Positions 1 to 14,000 are shown, counted from the stretch's first letter. The stretch: DNA of 64,000 nt from Girardinichthys multiradiatus (GCF_021462225.1 NC_061813.1:20608442-20672441); one strand, 5' to 3'. Numbers and translations are program-made. The notes: generated from the letters alone by a model not told the origin.

Positions 1-1710
1 AGTTCAGATTATTTAGTTAAACGGCGCTTATTTACAACAATGTCGTCTCAAGGCACCTCACAAAGAGTCCCACTGATGGTCAAAAACCACAATGATTGGG
101 ATACCTCTCTCTGTCAGACTGATTATAACCATCGGAAAAGAGAAGGGGTCATACAGGTAGCAGAAATATGTCATGTTTTACATTGTTGCATGATGCCAGT
201 AATCAGCTTTCTGAAGATTTTTATTCACAGGTAATTCACAGGTAAAACACAGTGATTGCTTTCCTTTAATGATCATGAGGTAAACATGTGCCTAGTCATT
301 ACACCTTCTATTTCTGCATCGGTTCCTTGTTAAAGGAAATCGATGTTGGTATGAGCACCTATCCCTTAAGTGGTTTAGTGCCAATGTAGAGTGCTTTCAT
401 TAATCAATCAGACAAACCATACCTAAGGGGGATGCTTGGTCTTCCTTTGTAAATCTCAAAAAATTGCATTAAAACAAGGAACTATATAATGCAGAAACAT
501 GAAAAATGGAGCTGTACAAGAGGAGGCACTAATAAGAGAAACTCTCTTCTCCTGTATCCATCTCTGCCATCGCCTCCCATTTATCTGTCAGCTTCCCTCT
601 TTGTCTCTGCCTCATCTCCCACCTTTCTGTGACTCATGAAGGGCTCCATTTGTCATCTCACAGGTGATGTGTGTGTTGTTTTTCGCTCTGACCTCTGCTC
701 CGTCCATAATGAGATATCAGCTATGCTGCCTCCTGGTCACACAATCAGTACTAATACCTGGGTCAAACAATATTAGGAAACACTCTTTTAGTTTGTTTGG
801 ACATTTCTAGCCGCAGGATGAGATGGCTTATTCCCACTGAGGGACAATAATGAACTGTAAATATTAAAGCTGTGCCTCAGAGGACAAAACAAGTAAAAAA
901 GATAATTACTGTTTGGATTGACAAATCATCTAGCATTTTATGAATGATAATGCAGTGTCTGATGAAATCAGTGAAAACAAGAAGCAGACTTGGAGTTCAA
1001 ATAGTGAGTACAAAACAAATATAGCATTTAATATTAAAAGATGAAATTTCCCTTTCAGAGTATATATGTGTAGCACCCACATCTTGCTCTGTGTTTCTCT
1101 TCAGTCTGGGTAAACAGCAAAATTTCACTTTGCATCCCTTGAGCAGTCAAGGCTTAGGTTTCTGTGCCTAAAACTGTCAACATGCATCATGACTTTCAAA
1201 CCTACATTTTTTTTTGTCTTTATTGTTTTCTGATGTTCTGTTCTTCAACAGTCACAGCTAAAAAGAAACCCAGAAGAAAAGCAGATGCTGTAATAGAATT
1301 TATAATTCAATTCAGGTGCTGGCTGAAAGAAGCATCTATTTTCAACACTATTTTTATTTTCAGAAAGGATCTGCAATTTTTCTTTTTGGAAGGCTGGTGA
1401 ATTCTGATCTGATGTTGGGTGAAATCAGCAATCTGAAGCTAAAATATCATTACAGTTGTGAGCATATTAATGTTTACAACTGCACAGCCAAAAGGGGAAA
1501 CATAGTCATGAAAGCACACAAATTTTCTCTGTTTGCGTTTTTCTGGTATTTCCATGATAGTTTTTGCTGCCCTACAATTCTTTGACAGCAATTTGTCTTC
1601 AGTTACTTTGCACACTAGAATGTAGCAGACAAAACACTTCATACCCTGCCCTGATCAACAAGGTGAATGAATCCAGGACAGTTTTATGAATCTTTGTATT
1701 AATATTTCCC
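1..1710. other. Non-coding sequence 3' of sema5a
   Basis: AT-rich DNA with only short open frames (under 90 codons) that have no codon bias, domain or splice pattern I can support. A CT-rich stretch lies near 538-640. I see no gene, RNA gene or clear mobile element here. Confidence 0.6.
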
Positions 1711-1873
1711 ATGTACACCCTGTGCATAAATGGGCTTTCACTGGGTAATACAGCTTCTCTCCACAATCTAAAAACATGAATTTTGGGTTAATTGGTGTCT
1801 GTAAATTGCTCTTAGGTATGAGCATGGATGGTTTCCTGTTCTCTGTGTCTTTGTTGGATTGCCTGCGAAATGG
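1711..1873 (+). repeat. SINE-like repeat fragment (middle part)
   Basis: This stretch follows the order of the full copy at 14815-15181: the 'gggttaattggtgtc' segment, the 'ttaggtatgagcatggatgg' segment, then 'gattgcctgcgaaatgg'. The head with the tRNA-like boxes and the tail are missing. It is diverged, so it is an old, truncated copy. Confidence 0.6.
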
Positions 1874-4520
1874 AAAATAGGCTCACTATAGTTGTAAACA
1901 TTTTAATGTCCAAAATTTTTCCAACATGTAAGAAAAAAGGGAAAGAAAAAAATGCAAGACATGGCAAATGAGAATGGAGCTGAAGAGAAACAGTGATGAT
2001 GTTAGATATGGAACATTGAATTTGTGCATCCATGAAAACACAATATCAACCCAAGAAGAAAGTAGTGACAGCTTCAGAATTAGTTCAAAAGGTGAAAATT
2101 TATGTGATCAGTTGTGAGGATGAGGAAGTCAGCAGAAATGTTGTTTAATAGCCTCAGTTTGGTGACCTAGCAAACTGGCACTCTGCCCTAGAATTTAAAA
2201 GTGTTGTGTGGAAAACTTTGTCTGTAAATGTACTGAGTGGTAAATAACAACTTGCTACAAAAAAACTACACTTCAGAAAGCTACAGCTCTGACAGCAATC
2301 AGTAGGCATTTTAATTTCTGCTCCAGTTCTGACCAGTATTGTTACTCTGACGCGCACAGAAGTGTGCCAGCACATTTCCCCTAAAAACTATGCCACCAGA
2401 ATATGCTGCCTTTTATAAAGGAACCATGTAATGGTTGCGTATCTCTCACATGTCTACAAGGTATCAGTGGTGCATTTGAATAGCTTGCATGAGGAAATTC
2501 ATGTTATGCAGTATTCCACTATTGCTGTGGTGTAAACTGTTGTTGCATCCTCATCCCTCTGCATGGAGTTTTTAATTCTCTTGAAGCCAGATGTTCTGAA
2601 CTGAAACTTGTTTTGATGGGTAGGTGAAAACTGTTCTCTACAGCTACTTATTTTACTTAAAGAAAGCTCAACCATGTTTTCTGCTTTTAAGATCTTTGTA
2701 AAAAGTAAAGTGCTCACTCTATTCCTGTTCCGCGTTGCAAATAATTGACAAAATGTGACATATTCCTGATCTTTTTTCAGTTTTTTCTGTTTACAGCATC
2801 AGGCGATCAAGCTCTGTAGACTCAGAAGATACGTCACAATCGACATGTGATATTGCCTTTCCGTTTTAGAGAAATGTGACTCCTACAGCTCTTGTAACAG
2901 ATAGGTTCATTTTAAAATAATTGACCTGCCTGCTTTGAAACATAGTAGAAAGGCAGTTTGTGATTTATTTATGTTATATACTTTCAAGATTGTTAAATAT
3001 GATGATTAATGACCTTCAATATATTATAAATATGTTTATATAATTTAAAACCCAATATCTTAAAGTGGAAACAACAGTGAAGTATCTAAATCAACTGCTC
3101 ATTTGTCAAGAAGGAATAGACATATTATTGCAAAAAAAGGCCAACTCACAACATCTACTGAATTAATGTACACTTTCAGGAAGGCAAACAAATTATTTTA
3201 ATTATTTATAATAAAAACAAATAAGCAGCATTGTTTTGGGCTGATAAAAGGAAAAACTGTCCATGAATGATGAGGAAAAAATAAGAAAAGCACCTGGAGA
3301 AAGCCTGGAATGGCACATGAGCCAAAACATTGTCTTTAAAACACTTGGATGCAGACTGATAGCATGGCAGCTGAGTCTTACTGCCGAAGGTATAACAGCT
3401 TGTGTTGCGCACAGATGTAAAGATTTTCAGTCTGAGCGTTGGTCCAAAGAGTGTATTATGATAATTACATTTATTTTGTTTTGTGGCTCAATAATCTTGT
3501 GTGGTGACAGATAAATGTATTGACTAACATCACATACAAATAAATCACTTTGTTAATCAGCTGTTTTTGTGTTGTTATGATTGAGAATGGTTCAAAATAA
3601 TATAAAAGAAATCCAAAAGTAGAAAACATATTTGAACATATATGATGCATCTACATAAATAATAAATAAACATTTAAATGTTATTGGACTATTTATTTGG
3701 CTGCTGAAATGTGTTGTCCAGTCGGAGCAACTCCATGGAAACAGCATCCAAGTGGAATAATGAAAACAAATCACACTAAAGAAATAGTTGGTCCAGATTA
3801 GGTGATCCTTAGATATATCATATAACATAAAAACTGTGGGCTAAATTGTAGTTTAAGGGAAACGTAAGCTTTTCTTCACTGCTGGTAATAGGACAGACTG
3901 GGTTACAGCAGAGTGCTGCTAAGTATACTGTCAGCTGGGTTTAGACAAGAGCTGGCAGAACCACAGCACCGTTTTTCAACGACCTAAACACAGGCCTTTA
4001 ATTTACTGGCAGCAGCGGCTGCACTGTCACAATGATTTCCAGACCTTATCTAATTTTGTTTGCCACACCTTGAGCAACCTTTGAAAATGAAATAAATGTA
4101 TTTTATTTTATACAGACCTTTCTATTTAAACATTTGTCTAATCTAACATCTAATTTAAACATGCCAGTTTTGCATATTCCGATCAAAGTCATTCTTGTTG
4201 TACAACTGATAATGTTTTCACGTTCCAACTGCATAGGGGGACCTTATTGCCTAGCACTATTGACACTTTTTAATTATGGACGTTCAACTCCTTTTCATAA
4301 TTTAGTTCTTTTCCCCAGAAACAAATAAGATAACAGTTTGCTGGTTTTGTAAACCATCTTGAACACATAAGTTTTACTTTATCTTATAATATGAACAGTA
4401 AAATCATCGCAGTTTGCTTTCTTGTCACAAATGCACAATAACCTGCATATGGGGTTGTAAAATAAATGCTTGGCAAGAAAAAAACTCCCTTTTTTCCTTC
4501 ACACTACATGAATAAATACT
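1874..4520. other. Non-coding sequence, no gene seen
   Basis: AT-rich DNA. The longest open frames are about 83 codons and look random. No splice-framed exon, RNA gene or clear repeat was recognised. Confidence 0.55.
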
Positions 4521-4612
4521 GCAGTTGGTAGTACTGCTGCCTTGCAGCAACAAGGTCCTGGGTCCGACACCTGGCCGGTGGTGTTTTCATGCATGGGTCT
4601 CTCACTGGGTAT
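4521..4612 (+). repeat. SINE-like repeat fragment (head)
   Basis: Matches the head of the repeat at 14815-15181: 'gcagttggtagtactgctgcc', 'ttgcagcaacaaggtcctgggt', then 'gcatgggtctctcactgggta'. The body and tail are absent, so this is a truncated and diverged copy. Confidence 0.6.
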
Positions 4613-5943
4613 GGTACTGACATTCTTACTGTACAAGAGGAAATAATCTGCTTTATTCTTTTTGCTTTGGAATGAGTCTTTGTTTCCGTAGTAAAAGAAA
4701 ACAGTTTTCCAGTTGTTCTCCGAAACTGAGTTTCAATGTGCCTCTGCTATTGTTACTGCTCTACAGGGATGACCCAGACTCTGGGTCTATTCATTGATTA
4801 CACACATTGAGAAGGAGCTAAAAATACTGACAGACACAGTGCATGACCTGGAGAGCATGGCTGTGGAGCAAAGCAAAGGGTGGAGTTGAAGATCTCAAAG
4901 AGCTGAGTGAGAGACAGATTGGTTCAGGCAGCTCTGACAGCAGATGAGACGGGGGACATGTCAAAGAAGGTCAAAGAGCAGAGAGGCAAGCTGATGAGTA
5001 AACAGACAAATGCTGATAATGTGATTTTTTTCTAGTTCAGAAAATCAGATACAGCTTAATCAATATTTGTAAAAAAAATATTTTTTGTTTTAATTGAGCA
5101 TAGATAGGTCTTGGGCTAGAAATGCTACATATTGTGAAGAAGATGACGTGTTCTTGCCACTTTAACACAAGGGTGAAACTTTACTGAGTGTTACTGTGGA
5201 TGTTAAATAGAGTAAAAAATTTGTCAAGTTCCATTTGAAGTTGTAATGACAATTTTACAGCCAAATATACAGCTTTCGGCTCCAGCTACATCAACCAGGG
5301 TGTTTTTTGATGGATGAGCGAAGGTGCATCGGAAATAATCAAGTCTATCATTAATCAATAGCCAATAATCAAATATAATATGAATGTAATTGTTTCTTTT
5401 TGCCACTAAATGACTATCATTGAAGACAATAAAAACATAAACCTAATCTACACACTATATTCCAATAGTAATCATTAATAAAAGCACTGAAGGCATAGTA
5501 ATTAAAGCTGATTAAAACCTTAAAACATATCAAAAGATTTTCAGCCTCTCAGGAGCCAAAAGGAAGTTTATTTTATTTCATTTTAGTTTGCAGGGTTTTT
5601 ATATGACCTTTAATAAGAAGAAAGGGGAAAAATGGAAGAATAAAAAGGTTTTGTGCTACCAGGATCATTCATTAGGTTTCACTATCACACTTCAGGCAGC
5701 TGGATAGTGAAAGCTGCCTTTAGTCTGACACATGCTGTTTTTCACCTCCTCTTCGGAACCGAGTTTTTTCTCAAAGAAATGGTGGGTTCATTCTTGTCTT
5801 TTTGAACAAACACCTGCAGTTCATCTTGGCTACATCTAAAGAGGACAGCTGAAGTTGGAAGGAAAGCAAAGAATCTCTGGAGAAGAAATAAAACAAATGT
5901 TGCAACAGCCTTAAAATGTAGCTAACTATTCTTTCAGTTCACG
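4613..5943. other. Non-coding sequence, no gene seen
   Basis: No supported gene or recognised repeat. The sequence ends at the TA dinucleotide that serves as the target site of the Tc1-like element starting at 5946. Confidence 0.5.
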
Positions 5944-5945
5944 TA

Positions 5946-6161
5946 CAGCACCTTGCGGAAGTACTCGGCCCCCTTGAACTTGTCAACCTCTTGTCACATT
6001 TCAGGCTTCAAACATAAAGAAATAACATTCAAATTGTTGGTGAAGAATCAACAACAAGTGGGACGCAATTGTGAAGTGGAATGAAATTTATTGGATGTGT
6101 CAAACTTGTTTAACAAATAAAAAACTGAAAAGTGGGTCGTACAATATTATTCGGCCCCCTT
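5946..6161. repeat. Left terminal inverted repeat of Tc1-like element
   Basis: About 216 bp, nearly the reverse complement of 7363-7575. It starts with 'cagcaccttgcggaag' next to TA and ends at the inner 'attcggcccccttg'. Long repeats of this size usually hold two transposase binding sites each (IR/DR layout). Confidence 0.85.
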
Positions 6162-6164
6162 GCG

Positions 6165-7184
6165 TTAATACTTTGTAGCGCCACCCTTTGCTGCAATTAC
6201 AGCTGCAAGTTGCTTGGGGTTTGTCTCTATCAGTTTTGCACATCGAGAGACTGAAATTCTTGCCCATTCTTCCTTGCAAAACAGCTGGAGCTCAGTGAGG
6301 TTGGATGGAGAGCGTTCAGGAACAGCAGTCTTCAGCTCTTTCCACAGATTCTCGATTGGATTCAAGTCTGGACTTTGACTTGGCCATTCCAACACCTGGA
6401 TAAGTTTATTTGTGAACCATTCCATTGTAGCTTTGGCTTTATGATTTGGATCATTGTCTTGTTGGAAGATAAATCTCCGTCCCAGTCTCAGGTCTCTTGC
6501 AGACTCCAACAGGTTTTCTTCCAGAATGGTCCTGTATTTGGCCCAATCCATCTTCACATCAATTTTGACCATCTTCCCTGTCCCTGCTGATGAAAAGCAG
6601 GCCCAAACCATGATGCTGCCACCACCATGTTTGACAGTGGAGATGGTGTGTTCAGGGTGATGAGCTGTTCTGCTTTTACGCCAAACATATCGTTTTGCAT
6701 TGTGGCCAAACAGTTTGATTTTGGTTTCATCTGACCAGAGCACCTTCTTCCACATGTTTGGTGTGTCTCCCAGGTGGCTTGTGGCAAACTTTAAAGTAGA
6801 CTTTTTATGGATATCTTTGAGAAATGGCTTTCTTCTTGCCACTCTTCCATAAAGGCCAGATTGGTGCAGCGTACGACAGATTGTTGTCCTATGGACAGAC
6901 TCTCCCACCTCAGCTGTAGATCTCTGCAGTTCATCCAGAGTGATCATGGGCCTCTTGGCTGCATCTCTGATCAGTCTTCTCCTTGTTCGAGATTAGACTT
7001 TAGAGGGACAGCCGGGTCTTGGTAGATTTGCAGTGGTCTGATACTCCTTCCATTTCAATATGATTGCTTGCACAGTGCTCCTTGGGATGTTTAAAGCTTG
7101 GGAAATCTTTTTGTATCCAAATCCGGCTTTAAACTTCTCCACAACAGTATCTCGGACCTGCCTGGTGTGTTCCTTGGTCTTCAT
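6165..7184 (-). pseudogene. Tc1-like transposase, one nonsense codon
   Basis: The frame is 339 codons plus stop, the normal Tc1 transposase length, read on the minus strand from the ATG at 7184 (MKTKEHTRQV). The N-terminal helix-turn-helix is present ('KKISQALNIPRSTVQAI'). A TAA at 6993-6995 interrupts it after codon 63, and the same frame then continues to 6165. The DDE core is complete: aspartates in 'WSDETK' and 'FQQDNDPNHK' and the glutamate in 'NPIENLW', at about codons 152, 243 and 278, giving DD34E spacing. No other break was found. The enzyme cuts and pastes the element in the nucleus. The nonsense codon makes it a pseudogene unless read through. Confidence 0.92.
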
Positions 7185-7362
7185 GATGCTCTCTGCGCTT
7201 TGAACAGAACCCTGAGACTATCACAGAGCAGGTGCATTTATACGGAGACTTGATTACACACAGGTGGATTCTATTCATCATCATCAGTCATTTGGGACAA
7301 CATTGGATCATTCAGAGATCCTCACTGAACTTCTGGAGTGAGTTTGCTGCACTGAAAGTAAA

Positions 7363-7575
7363 GAGGCCGAATAATATTGCACACCCCACTTTTCAGTTTT
7401 GTATTTGTTAAAAAAGTTTGACACATCCAATAAATTTCATTCTACTTCACGATTGTGTCCCACTTGTTGTTGATTCTTCACAAAAAATTTTAATTTTATA
7501 TGCTTATGTTTGAAGCCTGAAATGTGGCAAGAGGTTGACCAGTTCAAGGGGACCGAGTACTTTCGCAAGGCACTG
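7363..7575. repeat. Right terminal inverted repeat of Tc1-like element
   Basis: Reverse complement of 5946-6161 with a few differences; ends 'caaggcactg' next to the TA at 7576-7577. Confidence 0.85.
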
Positions 7576-7577
7576 TA

Positions 7578-10234
7578 TACTGCATGTTTGGACTTCGCAA
7601 AAACGTTATCTGAAGTGTGTCCCTATTGTCCAATCAACAGTATGTGCCAAAGCATGCAGTGAAAAGGAAGAAACTGGGAGATCAGAAGTGCTAATCAGAA
7701 AGATAATTGGAGAAAAAGTTTTAATTAATGGGTAATTCTCTTGCATGAGTAACCAATGGAAACCAAAGAGTATCACCCAGGCAATTAATGCTGCCAGCTC
7801 AGAAAACCACACGGTGGCTAAAATAAAAATAAAAAGGGTTGTTTAACTTTACAGCTAGTGCCACTCACACAGTGGTCATGGCTACAGATGTAGGAATAAT
7901 AAATCAGGGTGATCTTTGAAGACATACGTTCTCTGTTCACTGCCATTCTCCAGCAGCACAGGAGCATCCATTGTTTAAAGAGAAGGGCCCTGATTGCTTA
8001 TGCTTGTACTTAATTTAGAGACAACATGCTTACATCTTATCTGCTTAATTACGCACTTCTACACGATTGTAAAAGATAGCTGACACATTCTGTGTACATT
8101 CCCTCATCTTTCACTGGTTTTTCCTTTCTTCAGAAATGGATCTGCATGCCTCGCCTCCTTTGTGTCAGGGATACTTCTGTGCCTTGGCGACTTTCCAGTC
8201 TCTGACATGCTGTAATATGTCCATGTCACATGAAATGTAGCAGTCGGGTTTAAGGGTGATTGTGGTTGAAGTGAAGTGAGAAGGAATGTCAGCAGTTTTT
8301 CACTTTGCTCAGGGGAGAAGCTATAAGGTTTGTGGACAACATGGCATTTGCTTCCAATATTAGGGGAATTGTAAAGTGAAACTGATGATCAGTTTGGCCT
8401 TTAGTCTGGTAGGTCTAATCGTCATTTCCCTGATACACATAAATACATAACTCTTCTTTCTTAAGTGGAGTGGAAGTTTGGAGACTTTTGCAAAGAGACA
8501 ACGCTACTTAATTTGTATCAGATGGACACCTGACATAAATTTGTCTGATAGTTCACAGATCTTTAGTTTATTTTAATAAATGTATTTTGCTGCGTCCTGA
8601 AAAGAATCTTCTCTATGGTCTTGTCTATTGAAAGGATGTTTTTCTTTAAAACCTTTATATTATTTTTGAATTAAAATTTAGCAAACTTTAGCTCAGCTAT
8701 CATGCTCTATTGCTGGACTACTCCAAGCACACCACATTCAGTCTTTTTTTGATCTACGCTGTCATGTACTTTGACATTTAAAATGGTGACTCAAGTTTGT
8801 AGTGTTTCTCTTTTTTTTATTACTCTGCATTTTGTACAGTCAGTCCTGAATTGGTGGGCCCTGGAGTTGTAATATGTTCACTTTTTCTTGCTGTTTAGTC
8901 ATCTAGCCTTAAGATTAGCTACATAATTTTTTGAATCATTGGATCAGCAAACAACAGTGCCACAAAACTGCTGTGGTGGGACCCTTCGGGAACATGTCAA
9001 ACAGAGTCTCAGTCATTTAAGGTAATTGTCAGCATATTGTATACCAATATACCCCCTCTACCCTGAGAATTACATTTGCATGCTTACATAAATAAACACA
9101 CCCTTAATATTTGTGACCAGAACAAAAGGTGTAAATGTACAAGGACTGACGGACTAAATGAACAAAGCCCGGGAATATATGACAAAAAGACTTGTAAACA
9201 TCAGACAAAATCAACCCTGTTTTACCTAAAAAGCAGTTGAAAACATGTTTTGTGGACACATGAGACTAAATGTTTTTAATTCAAGTGCGCAGAATAATGC
9301 TTTCTGAAATTAAAACACAGTTTTTAGTCTACAGCGCATATAAAAAGGTGATGACATGGCAGGGGTTGTATCATGGTGTAGGTATCCAAGATGAAGCTGT
9401 TCTGCGCACAAGAATCTGTTTTTTGAAGAGATTAATGAATCAATATATTATTTGTTATGATGTTTACCTGGAAACTCTTTATCTCGAGCAATTTAAAAAC
9501 CTGAAGTGCTGTGTACAAATCTAGAAGATGACCATCTTCTGATTAAAGCAAAACTCCCCGAAAACTTTACATCTAACTTTAGCACGACTTTATATTTAGT
9601 TGGCAAATGATGAAGATATTTGTTTGTGTCTAACATAGGAATGCTAGCATAGTTGTTAACATACTGAAATAGTTTTACGGTCAATCGATCCCAGACAATG
9701 ATGCCTTCACATTCTTGGGTTGTTCCACTTGTTGACTATCAAATATTCCACCCTTCATCTAACTAGGATACAAAATGTGCTGATTAAATCATTTTAACTC
9801 ATGGCATAAATGTGTTTCCTGGGTCCAATATTTGCTTTGGATCAGTTGCATCAGGGACATTGTAGCAGTATAGATAGTTTAGGTACAAAATTATCCAGCA
9901 GTGTTTTTTGTTCTCATTAGTGTGCACAGTGATGATCTCCTGACAGTAAAGAAAAGACAGATCTCAAGAACTGCTCCACAAATGTTGTGTGCCAATACTT
10001 TATCTTAGTTTAGGAGACTTGCTAAGTATTTTGCAGATTGGAATAAATAGAAACGCAAGTTTGCAGTTGCATAAATAACATCGAGAGTGATTTTTTTTTC
10101 CTTCACAGGCTGATAGGTGTTATTTTGTCTCCAGTTTTAGAGTTTAGTAGTCATTTAGTTGTGTAAGCACATTTTTCTGTGAAATTCCTCTATATGATAG
10201 TTTCAAGTTTTACTCGAAAAGACTTTTACATACT
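7578..10234. other. Non-coding sequence, no gene seen
   Basis: AT-rich, with short random frames only. No recognised repeat or RNA gene. Confidence 0.5.
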
Positions 10235-10335
10235 ATTCATTTATTCATTCATCTTCTATACCACTTATTCCATAGTGGATCACGAGGGAGCTGGTGCCTA
10301 TCTTCTGCAGTCTATGGGCGAGAGGCAGGGTACAA
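10235..10335 (-). repeat. SINE-like repeat fragment (tail, inverted)
   Basis: The reverse complement matches the tail of the SINE at 14815-15181: the 'ctctcgcccatagactg' part, then the 'ggcaccagctccc' part, then 'tatggaataag' and an ATGA-rich end. The head is missing. Confidence 0.65.
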
Positions 10336-10667
10336 ATACGGAGACTGAATTTTAACCTGATCACATAATTAGTCATTAAAAATCAAAACAGTTTTTGACT
10401 AAACATTATCCAGAGTTTTTGCTAACACCCCCCCACCCCCCTCATTTCTAGGTTTTGTTGTTCTGAAACATAATAGAACAACACTTTGATTGCATACACC
10501 CTAGACAAGTCACGAGCCTATCACCAAAGGAAGACCAAAAGAATAAAATAATTTCTTTATTACTATGTAATATGTTTTCTTTTTCTTTTTACAATGAGCA
10601 ACCTTCCCCTTTTAAGCTTTTGTAAGAAACAGGAACATTTCAAAAACAATAGATGTCTTTCATTTAC
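10336..10667. other. Non-coding sequence, no gene seen
   Basis: AT-rich sequence with a C-rich patch near 10428-10443. No gene or clear repeat. Confidence 0.5.
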
Positions 10668-11010
10668 ACTACTGCTCAAAAGTTTTAGAACGCCTTTCTC
10701 ATTTATTGGTTTTCTATATATTAATGACTATTTACATTGTATGTAGATTCTCTCTGAAGGCATCAAAACTGTAAATGAACACATGTGGAATTATGTAGCG
10801 AAAGGAAAATTGTAAAAGAACCTTTAATATGTTTTTATTTTAGATTGCCGCCCTTTGCTGTGATGACTGAAATATTAACCTTTGGCCGTCCCTCTATGAA
10901 GCTCATGGAGAGAATGCTAAGAGAGCAAAGCAGTATTTAAAGCAAAGAGTGGCTATTTTGAAGAATCTAAAATATACAAATATTTAGTGTTATTTCACAC
11001 TTTTTGTTAA
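10668..11010. mobile_element. Possible Tc1-like transposon remnant
   Basis: The stretch beginning 'ctgctcaaaagttttagaac' resembles the terminal repeats of one family of fish Tc1-like elements, and 'gccgccctttgctgtgatg' resembles a strand-reversed transposase C-terminal region. No matching opposite end was found, and the limits are guesses. Confidence 0.35.
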
Positions 11011-14000
11011 CAACTGGTTGTGTAATTTTTTTTGCAAAGAAATTCTTGGACAAAATATTTGGACTTAATTCTTTAAACTGCATTAAACCAGTAATGTGCA
11101 GGGGTTGTGTTATAATTACGGTTGTTATTGTTATGTACTGCACTAAGTAAGTGTTAGACAGTTGGTCCAATCTGGTAATATGGAAGTGATTATAAAATCA
11201 TTTCAGAATGGTAATTTAGAGTAAAGCTTGTTCCCATCGACTGCACCTTAAGCCTGGAGAAAGGAAAAAAGAAAATAGGAAGAGATAAGAAAATGGCAGA
11301 GGGAAATTACACTTGCATGCAAAAAGCCAGGTCATACTTAAAAATCAGACCGAAGAAAACAAGGTTATACTGGGTCAAAAACAACCAATATCTACAGTAC
11401 TTTACTAATTTGAGTTCTGTGTTGGACACCGTTTTGCATTCAGAGCTTCTTCTATTCTTAGTGACATAGATTCAACAAAATGTTGGAAATATCTGGAGTC
11501 CGTATTGACATAATATGGTTGCACCAACACGGTGTAAATCTCCTGTTCCACCACATCCAAAATGTGTTTTGTTGGTTTGAGATATGGTGACTGTGTGAGG
11601 CCATTTTATGAGTACAGTGAAGTCATTGTCATGTTCAAGAAACCAGTTTCAGATGATTTGAACTTTGTGTCTTTATTGTTCTGCTAGAAGTAGCCATCGG
11701 ATAAAGGGTAGACTACTTTCAAAAAGTGATGGATATGTTTAGCAACAATATTCAGGGAGGCTGGGTCATTGAAATCCAGTGCTCAGTTGGTACCAAGGGG
11801 TTTAAACTGTTCCAACTAAAAACCCACACCATTTCACACAAAATTATTTGAGTTGGCATTTTAAACTTAACTTTCTTCTATTAAAATTATAGCTTGTAGC
11901 TTATAGCTTATCTAGCATTACAAACACAGCTGTCTTTGTGTGTATTCCAGAGAGAACATCAATCCTTACCTAAACTGTGAGATTTACAAAGGGCTACCAA
12001 TATGTCCAAATCCAGAATGGTCCATGACAGACAAAGTTTGAAAGCTCAAAAGGATAAAACACCCTTCCTGTGATCTGCTGAAAGTTTTGCTCTCTCACTA
12101 TCTCTCAGGTGGAATCGACCACTAAAATGTTTCAACTGTATATGAAAAAGAGTTTCCTTCTAGTTTCTGTGCTTCGTCTGACTTCGTAATGTACTCCTTA
12201 TTAATAATGAAATAGTTAACTTTGAGTTTTGTGTCATTCAACAACTACTTCCACTCTGAAGAGTGGTGTTTTCTGCATCAACTGATAAGACATATGTATT
12301 ATGGATTCATGGACTAGGAAAGATTTAATTTTTGAGTTTCTGACTGGCCACTCACTGATCTGCACTCAAGCTGAAAATTATTAATTGAAGCTGATTTTGT
12401 GGTGCATTTCTATATTATATATTTTGAAGCCTTGTGCCAGCGACTGATAGGCCAGTTTCTTTTTAAATGTGCTATGTGGTCCCAGCCTGCAAATCTGAAA
12501 ATTATTAGTTAAATATTTAGAATATAAATCTTTTCTGATGTGTCATTCTGAGGTGAATTACCTGTAGTTAGGCTTTGATCTTAATTTGGAATGGCATCTA
12601 AATTTAAGGACATTTATTCATAATTCTAGCATGTTGTAACGGTGGGTTGAACTATATTTTGTAGCACTGTTCATGATTCACTGTACAAAGTTCTACAACA
12701 GAAATGTTAATGCAGTGCTGCCTAAGGGTCTGAAGATTGTGTCCATCATTGGTTTTCAAACTTTTTCTGAATTTTGAAGTTTCAATATCATACATTAAGG
12801 TAATAAAATCCCAAATTAGTAATACAAATGGCAAATAATTTTTTGTTAAGATTTCTGACAAATGAAAAGGTCCAATATACTCCCATAAGCAAAACCTTGC
12901 TGCTGTTCATCCTTATAGCAAACATCAGTAAATGTCTTCAGAGTACATGCTATCAATACAGACAGGATTTTAAACAGAGTTTTAGGAAATATTACCATTG
13001 TGGAAACAAGTGGGGAGGTGGCTGGCAATTCGTTGGTATTTCATTGAAAATCAACAACTCTGGACTGGGAGAGACACCTTTTCACTGCTGATAAGACCAA
13101 ATTCAACGCCATGGCAGTCATCAATAGCCCCTGTGAGTGAATCTACCACTGACAGAACCTCTCTGTTCTGAAAGGTCTCCCTGTGTGCTGATACAGAGGA
13201 AGTGGAATGGAGCCAGAGCAGCTGGGCACAGAGAGGAGAATCAGGGCTTGTTGGGAAGCTGGCAGGGGAAGATGGAGGAGACGTGGCGGGTAATTGGAGC
13301 ACAGCAATATCCGCCATCTTGGCCTGTTTACCTTAATAAAAGCTTTGATTGAGGTGAATAGGGCTATAAAAGGCTGTGGTGGAGCTGATAAGCTTTTGAG
13401 GGCTTGGCCAGTGATGCCAGGATTTTGGCATTCTTCAGGACTCTTGGCTTCCTGAAGCTGAGACCTGGATCTGCAAGGATGGGCACCTGGGACTCCAGAT
13501 GTCCTGGGAAGGAATCTCTGGTGGCATCTCCGAGCTGGCATTAGAGCCTACAGTGACATTCATTGCTCAGTCTAGCATGAGTAAAATGGTATGCCAGCTT
13601 CCTATCAGCCCCCACATATCTGGCTGAGCGAACACTGCTGGAAGTTGTGCTTCCTTTTGTGGGGACTGAAGAAAAAAGCAAAAGTGTCGGAAACATGGAA
13701 CAGACTGCTGTGCTTCTCTGACAGCTGGAAAGGTGGATCAAAACAACACAGGATTTGTAGCATCAGTTGCGAAAAAACACATTTTTCCTTGAAGTCTCTG
13801 CTGAAACACAAACTGCATTTTCTTAAGCATGGCAGCTTGTGCGCTGGGGAGATTAGAGCAGCTTTGAAAAATCTGTTTTCTTTTAGAACATAGTAATGCT
13901 TATTTGAAATGAACTGAAGCAGCATTAGGGAATGTTTGTTTCAAAACTACAAGCACAGAGAGGAAAAACACACTTAAGGGGATGCTCTAATACTTGGTGG

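Larger units (their letters stand above)
5946..7575 (-). mobile_element. Tc1-like DNA transposon, full length, minus strand
   Basis: A 1.63-kb Tc1/mariner element. It is bounded by TA dinucleotides (5944-5945 and 7576-7577), the duplicated target of this superfamily. The ends 'cagcaccttgcggaagtac' and, inverted, 'gtactttcgcaaggcactg' open long inverted repeats of about 210 bp that flank one transposase frame. The transposase carries one in-frame nonsense codon, so this copy is probably not autonomous as it stands. The long repeats could still be recognised by a related enzyme. It lies 3' of sema5a and has no visible relation to it. Confidence 0.95.

Noticed and set aside
13143..13541. 132-codon minus-strand frame in a GC-richer patch
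   Set aside because: Overlapped by other frames on both strands, no splice framing, no recognisable domain.
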